The notes below the pieces were generated by a model. That model saw only the letters and a program-made list of their open reading frames with translations, ran no database searches and was not told where the DNA came from. From Molanna angustata (taxonomy: Eukaryota; Arthropoda; Insecta; Trichoptera; Molannidae), in contig OY754980.1 in NCBI GenBank assembly GCA_963576475.1, positions 2,413,567-2,477,566 on the forward strand: DNA of 64,000 bases. The letters are read 5' to 3'. The position numbers and the translations under genes were made by a program. Below are positions 51,801-63,200 of this stretch, in pieces. The first letter of the stretch is position 1. Each line of letters opens with the position of its first letter.

Positions 51801-54800
51801 AATCATATTGGTCATGTTGGTTGACATTTGTAAAGTTGAGATTTTGCCAATTAGAATGCTGGAGCATATTTTCTTCCAAACTATTTCCTTGTTTCTTAAA
51901 ATCTTGTGTATTGGAGAGGATCTCCAATAATGTTTATTTACTCCGTGATGTCGATTCTGGTTATTCGGCAAGATACCATGTTCAAGATATCCTTAAAAGT
52001 GATTAGATATTTAGTGGTGTAATTGCAGATGATGGTCTAAGGTGTTTTCCTCGTCAAATCTAATTGAATTTTGAATATTGTTGTAGTGATAGTAAGACTG
52101 TGAGATTACAATAGAATGACTGTATGTTCTTGTGCACGTGATAGAATGATTTTGTATGTAGGGTATGTCCGTCTTTTGGATTTGGTTGGGAGATCGCCTG
52201 GATTGTCGGATGTAATATACCAAGTGTTGTTTCAGTTATAAGTATGTGTTTTGTTTTGTCGATTTTTCTATAAGCATGTCTGATTTGTAAACTCGATGTC
52301 ATCTTTCCTCTGTTATCTTTTCAGGATAAAGCTAGAAATTTTTTTTTTCTATTTCATGTTTCTGTATTGTTACACGGAGGCGTATGTTTCGCTGGTATTT
52401 ATATACTTGAGGAGACATCGCTGGTTCCGTGGGTCTGTTTCCGAAAAATTTTTTTCCCATCCACATAAATTTTATGTATTATTGTTACGGGAGTGTTGAT
52501 TTTGACTGTTACTTATGTAAATGTCCTTAGTCGCACCGGTCCCCGTGTTATATATTATTTGTATATATATTTACGGTGGTGGATGGTATCTCTGGTATAT
52601 ATATACATGTTGATACTGTCGCCCGATCCGTGTGTTTTTATAATTGCTTATTGTATGTATTCTTATGCGATGGCGTATAAAAATCACTGGTACATATGTA
52701 CATGTTGATCTTATCGCCCGATTCGTGTTTTATAATTGTTATTTATGTGATGTGGCGGTTCTTCCGTGTAGATATTGTTGTATGTTTATGTATATATTCA
52801 TGGTTTTACCATGGCATGAGGAAACTCATGGCAATGTTCTTGGTATAGAGACATTGGGCAATCGTCAGTGGTACCGCTGAGATTGCACGGGAATGATTTT
52901 TCCGATTCATAGTCGAATGACATGATGAAAAATATTCCCGGGTTTTGCGTGATAGCCTGGGACGGCTTATAAAGGTCCTAGGTCTCCCACGATAGTGACT
53001 GTAGCCAGCTTATAATGGTTAGTTCATTCCGTCTGTGTCAGCGGAATTGGACACTTTTTGTTAAAGGGAAACAAATTTGAATTGATCCCGTTTTATTGTG
53101 TATCTTGTAAGTGAACCGTGAAAAGGATTTTCCTGGAGGCTTTTTCTGTCTGATCTAGCAAAGGGTTTCTTTTGGTCATGGTCACTTATTGTCCTGTCCT
53201 TGTAAAGTCGTGTTTCTGTGTTCCGCAGTTTTTTGTATCTGATCTTCATTTGAAGCGATTGTGGACACAGATAGTCGATGGTATAATATTCCTTCAGAAT
53301 GTTTATTGTCTTCTATGTTTTATGTGCAATTTTTGTTGTTTTGGCCTTTGATCTTCTATTGCTGGAGAACTAAATTTCCGACGTTGTTGTTTAAATTGTC
53401 CGTCCGTCCGTCAAATTATGATACAAATTGTTATATGTTTTTGTGTATGTATAATTTATATGTCTTATTATTATTTATATGTTATTGTTATTCCATGTTA
53501 TATTATTTATATTTTATTGTTATTCTCAAACTATTACCTTTCTATTATCTCGATTTATCGAGTTGTCTGTTATTTAACTCATGTTTCCAATGAAGTATGC
53601 TTATTTTACTTGAGAGAATTCGTGACATCGAGACCCGGATCTAGACATGTTTTGTTTTGTTTTGTTTTGTTTTTCTTGTGGATTGATTGCATATTTATTA
53701 TGATGGTTGGTTGTTTCGGATATTGGTGAAAATTTTTTTTTGATAGGCCATAATTGAAAAAAAAAAAAAATTATTGGGAATATTTATTTTTTTAATCGGC
53801 TTGTCGGGGAATGTCGCGTGTCGAAAATCACACGACAAAGGTTCTGAGCGAAGCCAGGTATTTTTGCTAAGGATTGAATAAGTTTAGTACATGTCTCATG
53901 TCAAAAAGAACACCACAATTTGTTTTGAACAAATCCGCGTATTTCTACTAAGAACTAGGTAAGTTTTCATACAAATTGGCATGATGATGATGATTAGTTT
54001 GTGACGTCACGATCGAAGTCGAGTGGGGATATGCTATACCTTTTTTTCACTTCTCTAAAAGTTTATACTTGATACTCCCTCTAGTAAATAAACAGTGTTG
54101 CTATCTCTTTCCCTCAGTATAATCACGTATGTTGTCATCCTTTTCTGTTTACATATAGCCGAATACGTGTCAACTACATAAGACAATTATCTATTATGTA
54201 TGACGTCTTTTTAGGGTGTCCACACTATTACTCAATCTTCGCCTAGTGGAACGTATAGTTGAAAAATTCCTTTTTAAAGAAAAAGTTTTGTAAGTATAGA
54301 ATATTATTTCAGTGTTATATATTTCCAAATGGTTGGATTCACATTGTTAAGTTTTTGTTGAAGTGTGAGGAGATACATAGCAGAAGTAAAAAATAAAATT
54401 AAATATAGTATTTGGAAGAAGATCTTGTATGAGGAAAGAATTATGGTTGATATTGAAATACACTATTATTAATTACTGGTTTTCCTAGCATCATTGATTT
54501 TGGGTAAAGAATTAGTTGATTAAGTATAAAGAAAAGGTAGAATTGAGGATAAGTTCATTTTATTGACTCACGTTTTTATATAACTTTTTTAATAAACTTC
54601 CCTATCCTAATGAAAAGTTATAATAATAGCATTGAAAGACTTGTGAGTTGAGTATGAAGTTTTCCGAAATCTTAGTAAGTTAGGAGAGTTAGGAAATGTT
54701 TTTATTCCTTTCTATTTTCATGCGTATAGGCAACGAATTCATCATTGAACAATCTTGGGTTTTTCATTTTTGTTAAATAATGGTCACCAAAATTTACTTT

Positions 54801-57800
54801 CGTAAAAATAATTATTAAAAATCCTAAAAAGATGATCTGAATACACCCTTATGTACTTCAAATACATAACGTGGTCGACGCAGCTTATGTACCTACAATT
54901 AGCGAGCGAACTCCAAGTTGAAAATTCAGGCGGGTTGGCAGAAATTGTGCCGCCTAAACTTATAACATCTATCTTTGAAAATTCGTAGCGTCTCTAATTT
55001 AGGCGTTAGAACAGTTTCGTTTTCAGTCTCAGAATCGTGTAGGGATTGTGGATGTTTTGTGATTGAAGGAAAAAATAATATTTTTTTTTCATACGATTCC
55101 ATTGATTTAGCGCTCCGAAAATCCGCGAAATAACCTTTCTCTAGGAGCGTATTCAGAGGGACTGAAAGCCTCTCTGACTTACGCACACACTCACAGATTG
55201 CTAATACCGAACTTATAAATATGACTACTCACGAAGCAGTAAGTCAGTTTTATTTCGATTCTCAAGTAAATTCTTTTTAAAAAAAAAAACTTGTCTTTGC
55301 GAACGAATTATCGTGTGAGTCTCGCATACAGAACATTTTCACCGGCTTCGGACGCCGGATTTTATTTATTTTTTTTTTAGAAAAAATAATAGTTTTTTTT
55401 AACAAGGCGATTAGATATTTTTTTTTTTTAAGAAAAATGTGCAAATTTAAATAAGGATGTATCAGATCTCTGCATTGTATTTAATAATATTCTTTTATTA
55501 TTTTTTTTAAAACAAATTAAAATTCGTTTTCATTAAAATTGTCGAACTATCATTTCGGTATTTAGAAGCGTTGATTTTGGCTAAAAGAAAAGAAGGAATT
55601 AAGTCTTTAACGTTGCGAAGTATAAAACAGAAAAGAACAAGTAAGCGGGAGCCGCTTAAAAAAAAGCAAATTATTCAATTATATACACTGATTTGAGTTC
55701 CAGACAGTTTTAAGCATCGTCAAGAAATATTTATTAAACTTCGCGCCAAAAAGAACAAGTAAGCGGGAGCCGCTTAAAAAAGCAAATTATTCAATTATAT
55801 ACACTGATTTGAGTTCCAGACAGTTTTAAGCATCGTCAAGAAATATTTATTAAATTTCGCGCCAAAAAGAACAAGTAAGCGGAAGCCGCTTGAAAGAGCA
55901 AATTATTCAATTATATACACTGGCTTGAGTTCCAGACAGTTTTAAGCATCGTCAAGAAATATAAATTGGATTTCGCGCCAAAAAAGACAAGTAAGCGGAA
56001 GCCGCTTAAAAGAGCAAATTATTCAATTATATACACTGGCTTGAGTTCCAGACAGTTTTAAGCATCGTCAAGGAAATATAAATGGGATTTCGCGCCAAAA
56101 AGAACAAGTAAGCGGAAGCCGCTTGAAAGAGCTGATTATTCAAGTTATATACTCTGGTTTGAGTTCTAGACAAGCTAACATCGTCAAAAGAAATATATAA
56201 ATATAACCTTCGCGCCGAGAGGCAGGTGAGCTGGAGCTGCTTGGGAAAGAAAGACCGGCTGTTCGGCGATGTATATGTGCGAGCTTGATTTCCAAACCAA
56301 ATAAAGTACACATGGAAACATTTCATAATATTTTCCCGCGTAAAATGTTGAACTATCACCTTGTAGATTAAGGTATATATATATATATTTTGCCGCCCAG
56401 TGGATTTAAAGCTAACTAAGACCGCATCCTTTGATTGATCAGGAACGTTTAAAGACTAAAGACTGTGATTATCAATGATTTCGTTGTATAATCAAAAATA
56501 AATCGGAGTAAGGAATTGATGCTATTACTGATAGGAAGACATTTATTCGAAAATACTGGGTTGTGAGATTTTTATGGCCTTTAAGAAAAGATTTAAATAA
56601 ATACATACAATTTAATAGTAATTTCGAGCCTTGTGAATCTGGACGTTTTAGAAAGATCCCACGTAGGTCGAGTGTAAAAAGTTAATTGTGATAAGTGGTC
56701 TAAAATAAAAGCTGTGAATTGGTGTAATCGCATTAAAGGATTATCTTCAAATTGTGTGATAGTCAGAGATAGGTCGTAAGCACCGTTTCTCTGATTAATT
56801 CACATGACCGGTCCAGTCTGACAAATTGCTAAGGTAAAAAGACAGAATCTATATTGTTTACATATAACGACGTTTACTTTTTCGTGAGGAGAGTCCCGTT
56901 CTTGAAGAAGCTAGATGATCTTGCAGCCATGAGTGAAACTTTTGTCGGTTAATTGCCCCTTTTGAGATTTAAATTGATTTTATTGTATTTTTCAAAGACT
57001 ACTTCGTCTCACTTATATATATTTTGTTTCTGAACGAACCACAGATATAAATCAATCTTTTTGTTGTTCCTTAAGGTTGAACTGAAGCCAAGCCAAAACA
57101 CCTTAAAATTCCAAATTTGAGAATCTATTTATTGTTCCTTCTGATAGTATTTGTGTACCTTGTTCAATATTTTGATTTCATGATGTATATGCATGTATAT
57201 GGAGTTTGTATATATGTATAGATGATTACAATTATAATATATTTTTGTTTACCTGTCGAGAGAGTATGTAATTGCTCCACAGGCATTTAAAAAAAAAAAA
57301 TAGAAAGGCAAATTCAATTTTCTTATATGAATATGTCTATACATATATGTGTATAGGTTCCTTAAACCGCCTTGTACATAAGTAATTTTTTTCAAATATT
57401 ATAAACTAGAAGTGAATTGTTACCTCCATACCTTAAGTAACAGGGTCATTCAAGTTGATATGATTTGAATTGTTTCATACAGCAAATTATCTAAATTGTG
57501 GGAAGGTTTATACCTTTACTGGGTAAATTAAATTCTTTTATTCAATTGAGACCTATAGTTGTTAAACTTTGGGGAATCAATATATAATTATTTTATAGTT
57601 AATGATTGGTTTTATTTTTGTTAAATCAATTCCGTTCTGTTCTTTTCCTTCTCATACATATTGGTACCTTTTCTTCAAATAAATACATATAGTTTTTTTT
57701 TATTTTAGAACTTAATTTTTTTTTTACCATACTGATGATTTGCTAATTGTTGTTGAACCATTTACCGAAGGGAAGGGGTTTATTTTGAATAAGATAACTC

Positions 57801-60223
57801 TATCTTGGCCTTAAATTTTAAAATTAATCGATTTTACCTTCTTGCAACCTTTTTCTTATTATAATTAAAGATAATTTTATACCTAACTCACGAAGTAAAT
57901 TTTGATTGTTGTTTTCTTTTTATTTCAAGGGAGGGGTTTTTATTTGAATAAGATACGTCTATCTTGGTTTTCTTTTAATTTTAATTTGTTCAAATTTCCT
58001 TTTTTTTTTTTTTTCTTGCAACCTCTTCTTCTTTTAATTAAATATAAATTTCATATTTAAATCTCAGAGTAAATTTGATTGTTGTTTTTTTTTTTTTGTT
58101 TTTAATTCAAAAATTCTTTTATCTATATATCATCCGGATCTCGGTCATCTTGATCTGGTGTACCTTTCTTTGAAGTAAAAAATACATATATGTGTCTAGC
58201 TTTTAAATTATAATTAGAATTCTATTTTGAATAATTTTCCTTGATTTATTTTATCTTGTTGTTGTTCCCTTGTTGTTTCTTGTTTTTCTTTTCTTGTTTT
58301 ATAGACTGAATAAATGCAGAGATCTATACAAAGCATTTGAGTTTCTTTCATATATTTTTTTTAATAATTAATTCACAAATGATTTTTACTCCATTTTCAA
58401 ATATGGACCTATTCAAAGGGTAATAAGTTTTTTTTTATTTTAAATATATACATATAGTAATTATTTTGACAAATAATTACACAGTCACCTTACGTATGTA
58501 AGGCTCATTCATCCGAATCCTGGACTGTAAATGAGAGACGGCGTATGGTAAGTTTGGACATCTACGCAGGGGAGAGTTCTCATCAGTCATCAAATTTAAT
58601 ATACTTTATTATTTAATTAATTTTTTTACTTTATTTTTAAAACCTTTAACTTGTGACATCCGCCCCGGGCAAATTTAAAACAAAGCAAGATTTATCTTAG
58701 CTTAAAAATTAGGGTGTGACAGGGTGTAGGTATAGAGGTATGCTCAGTACCTTCTCCTCTCTCAACCATTCAACTTCAGCGGATATACGGAGACTCTAGT
58801 TATACAAAAACATAGTTGATTGAAAAAAAGGCAAAATAAAATTAAAAAAAACCATGATAAATATAAAAAATAATCTATGTGATTGAAGGCAAAGTTGAAT
58901 CCTGTGATGGAAGGATGGACATATGAGTGAAATGCTACAACTTTCAGCAAAGACTTTAATTAACTGTCTTTTTAAATTGGATAGAATCAGACAAATTATT
59001 TAAACTATGGAACTAAACAAAACATTTGACAATATAATTTTACAAGGTTGAAAAATATTCCATTTATTAAATAATATATATCACAAAGAAAAATGAAATG
59101 AAGTAAAATTCAATGTGTTTGTAGGTAATCATCCTTCTCTGGTTCGTATGTTCTTCAACAAATCCCTATCAGATTTGCAGTTGGATTATCTGGACCTGTA
59201 TCTTGTACATGCACCGTGGGCCTTCAAGTATGTTGAAGGAAACCTACATCCTACCAATGAGAGCGGAGAATTTCTTATTGACACCAACACTGATCACATA
59301 GCTATATGGAGGGTAATGTCATCTTATTTGAATCATTTATTTTTAAATCCTTTTACATGTTATACATTTATTAAGGTGACGAGATAGGCTCCAAGGTACT
59401 TTTTGGATGCTAATTACGCTGTACTCTTAAAAGTTACGTCTTCTACAAAAATATATATTATTGTCTCATTATTTGTCTATACATTGGCTCAATATATTTT
59501 TATTATTTTGTGCACTTTTTTCGTAATATTTTTTTTAATAATATCTGTTTTATAATTTTTTTTATTCATAACTCAAAACTTATAACAAGATTTATTTTAA
59601 ATGATAAGTATTTTTTATTTAAAAAAATGGACTATGTACAATAATATTTTATAACAATAAAATAAATAATAATAACATAAGTAATTGTAACTTAATCAGC
59701 CCACCTTTGATGACATGTTACATGTAGGTACACACTGCAGGTAGCAAAACAATGAATTATTCCTGTCTAATGTGGCTCCTGAAGGTCCTGGACATACAGA
59801 ATATGTCCATGGACCTGATCCTTTCCAAATTATTATATATGGTAAGGAATCGGTTCAATGGCGAATTCTGAGCGGCGATAGTGTTTTTTTTTGTCTAAAA
59901 ATAACGTTGAGGTGAGCCTTGTTCGCCTGTATGGTACATATGTTGAAGTTAATAATTTTCAGAAGATCTGTACAGTCAATATTGGAATTTATTAATATGT
60001 CATAAAGGTAAATTATAAATCTAAACATTGGCTCAATATGTTCTCACACTATGTTCTCGCTTTTTTTTTAAATTAAATGAACCATAGTTTTTTAATCAAG
60101 GCCGTAGCCAAAAAATAATTTCGGGGGGGGGGTTTATCTTAGTGGAAAAAAATAAAACAAGTAAAAAAAAAAGTAAACAAGTAAAAAAAAATAAGAACAA
60201 TTAGTGTGTGTTTTTAATTAAAA

Positions 60224-60257
<34 letters not shown>

Positions 60258-63200
60258 TCTCACGCGTCCTGAAAAAATAAGAACATCAAAAAATCTAATG
60301 TATGTGCGAGCATGTACCAGTATAACTGACGCAGTGTCACGCTAAAAAAAATGTTATAAAAATGCTGAATTATTAAATATATTTCAATAATTATTTTTTT
60401 CATACAAAATTTTGAAATGGGTGCACCGTAACAAAAAAGTGAAATGGGTGCACTGTATGTAACTGCAGTCTCATTGTTACTTACTAAAGAAATATCTTTT
60501 CTTTTTCATCAAGGGGATCAAGGGGGATCAATCCCCCTTGATCCCCCCCTGGCTATGGCCTTGATTTTAATAATTTATTTTGTACTATCTTTTATCATGT
60601 ATTATAGTTTTGTTTTAAAATTTGTTAATATTTGATTATAAACAGGAGATGGAAAAATTAACAGAGGAGGGTCTGACCAAAGCTATTGGATTATCAAACT
60701 TTAATGAGAAGCAGATAAAGAGAGTACATGACAATGCTAGAATCAAACCGGCCAATCTTCAAGTGGAGGTGCATGCTTACTTCCAACAGAGACCTCTGAT
60801 AGACTTCTGCAGGCAACTTAATATGACTGTCACAGCGTACTCCCCTCTCGGTTCTAGAGGACTAGGCTCTTTCATGAAGAAATTGGGATTCGAGTGAGTG
60901 ATTTGTAACTGAATTAATATTTAATTGCAATAAAAGAAACATTTTTTAGTAGAGTCAGTTCTATGGCAGACAACTGTAATATTTCATCATGGAATTCAAA
61001 CGAGAGAATAGATGGGTTGGTGGCAGAGCAGGCATGGTGCTGGCTTAGTAATCCACCAATGGCGAGTTCTAAAGCACAAGCATTTATGCTCAGTTTAGGG
61101 AATGTATGTGAGGATGTCCCAGAAAGTACAGTCAAGCGAAAGTCTAGAGGTAGAACATCCCTGGGGGTACCAGAATTATGTTTTCGCAATTTATTGTAGA
61201 TTTCGAGTTTTAATTTTTTTCATATTTATTATGTCAAACTTTGTCTAACTACGTTATTGGTCACTGAGACATGAATTATCGAGATGCATGTTAGATTTTT
61301 TTTTCCAAAATAGGTGAATAGTATGCCTTGTTGACAACAATACAATTGTGGGCTGTTCTGATACCATCGCGCCATAAAAAAATGTTGAATCTCAAAATTA
61401 GTAAAACAACTCCAAATTATTAAAAAATTTGAGGACGATTTAATATGAAAATATTTACTTAAAAAATTTTGTTCAAACTTTTTTTGAAAAGGTTGCCTAT
61501 TCCATCAACTATTCATCCTGTAAATTTTTCAAACATAAAGATCGTTTCAAAACATATAATAGCGATAACCCCCGTAAAGAAATTAATTTAGGTGAAACTC
61601 TAAACAAAATGTATGAGGAAAAAATTTTACAAATTTACATGCCTACTATTTTCAAATTTGAATATAATTAGTCAATAATATATAATAGGGGATATAGTAT
61701 ATTAACTTACGCTTGACTGTACTCTCTGGGACTTCCTGTATATACTTTTCACAATGACATAGATATGTACTTATTTAAAAAAAAATAGATGTTCAACCAT
61801 AGGTTCATATGGTGCAACATAGTTCAAAAAATACTCAAAATTTAAATAGAGAAAAAATAATTAGTAAAAATATGTATATGATTTAGATAAAAATATTGAT
61901 TGACATGGGTGGTGGCAGAGTAATTATCGCACTGGGTTAGTAATCTAGTGGTCGTGAGTTAGAATTCTGCCACAACCGATTTCGTTCACCAAGTGTTTAC
62001 GCTTAGTTTAGTGAATTTATGACGATGTATATTATGTACTTATTACTACAAGGATATAAATTCTTTAAAAAAAAATAACATTAATGTTAAATTGAAAATA
62101 ATATTGCAGTATTGTTATTTGTAGACAGAAAAGTGAAATTTATTTACCTTGAGGTATTCAATTTGTTTTGAGGACCAAATATTTAATTATTTAATTATGA
62201 AGAAATTTCGAAGGGAAGATGGGTACTTTTTAAATTTAGTACACCATATGTTGCAATAAATTTAGTACACCATAATGAAACCAAGATTGAATCTTTCCAT
62301 ACGAGAAGACAGGTTGTTTCAAAACTGATTGAAAATTGTTGTGTTAATTGTGTGAATACCATTTCAGACGTGAATTACCAGATTTGCACAACAACCCTGT
62401 AGTTTTGGAAGTTAGCAAGAAATACGACAAGTCTCCGGCCAAGATATTGCTGCGTCACCTATTGCAGAAAGGAATTGCTGTTATACCAAAGAGTACAAAT
62501 CCTGAGAGAATAAAACAGGTACCGATACAAATACAAATTATTTGAAGTATTCTTAATAAAATAAAAAAGAAATATAAGAAAGCCATGAATGTTTGTAAGG
62601 ATAGATATATGTATCTCACTGTAAGGATAGATATGCGTGGTATACAGTTCTCACTGTAAGGATAGAGATGCGTGGTATACAGTTTTCACTGTAAGGATAG
62701 AGATGCGTGGTATACAGTTCTCACTGTAAGGATAGAGATGCGTGGTATACAGTTCTCACTGTAAGGATAGAGATGCGTGGTATACAGTTCTCACTGTAAG
62801 GATAGAGATGCGTGGTATACAGTTCTCACTGTAAGGATAGAGATGCGTGGTATACAGTTCTCACTGTAAGGATAGAGATGCGTGGTATACAGTTCTCACT
62901 GTAAGGATAGAGATGCGTGGTATACAGTTCTCACTGTAAGGATAGAGGTATGTGTGGTATACGGTTCTCACTGTAAGGATAGAGATGTGTGGTATACAGC
63001 TTGTGGGTGGAAGAGTTCAGTATAGAGCTGGAGGTAGAGATAGAAGTTGAAACCTTCACAATTAATTATTTAAAATATATTACATTATTATTGAGTACAA
63101 TCGACGAGCATGTATGAGACGATGCATGGATTTGAAGGAAGCCAGGGGGGCAAGTCTGGTCCAACCTGTGAAATCAAAACCCATATCATGGATATAATTA

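Larger units (their letters stand above)
45473..58721 (+). mobile_element. LARD-like non-autonomous LTR retrotransposon, 13,249 bp
   Basis: Two direct repeats of 4910 bp (45473-50382 and 53812-58721) begin TGTCGCG and end GTGACA, giving TGTC/GACA inverted tips. GGGT flanks the whole element on both sides (45469-45472, 58722-58725). Inside lies 3429 bp without gag, protease, reverse transcriptase, integrase or envelope that I can recognise. TGGCTGACCC seven bases after the left LTR is a candidate primer-binding site. LTRs near 5 kb around a roughly 3.5 kb non-coding interior match the LARD class described from cereals; such elements need proteins from an autonomous relative. Orientation (TATA box, primer site) is the same as the aldo-keto reductase gene, in whose intron 2 it lies. 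The LTRs differ at very few places that I could find, so the insertion is young. Confidence 0.9.
53812..58721 (+). repeat. Right LTR (4910 bp)
   Basis: Mirror of the left LTR at an offset of 8339 bases, the same length because small length changes cancel. The only substitution noticed is G at 57892 (A at 49555 in the left LTR). The same open frames recur in both LTRs on the minus strand with no sign of coding constraint. Confidence 0.92.

Noticed and set aside
51646..53729. Short frames of 60-110 codons in the LARD-like interior as possible proteins
   Set aside because: They overlap on both strands, show low complexity (Tyr/Leu/Ile-rich) and match no retroelement motif; best treated as non-coding.
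45473..58721. Segmental duplication or assembly duplication rather than an LTR element
   Set aside because: TG...CA tips, inverted TGTC/GACA ends, a GGGT duplication and a primer-site-like motif just inside the left repeat all fit retrotransposition; a plain duplication would not produce them together.
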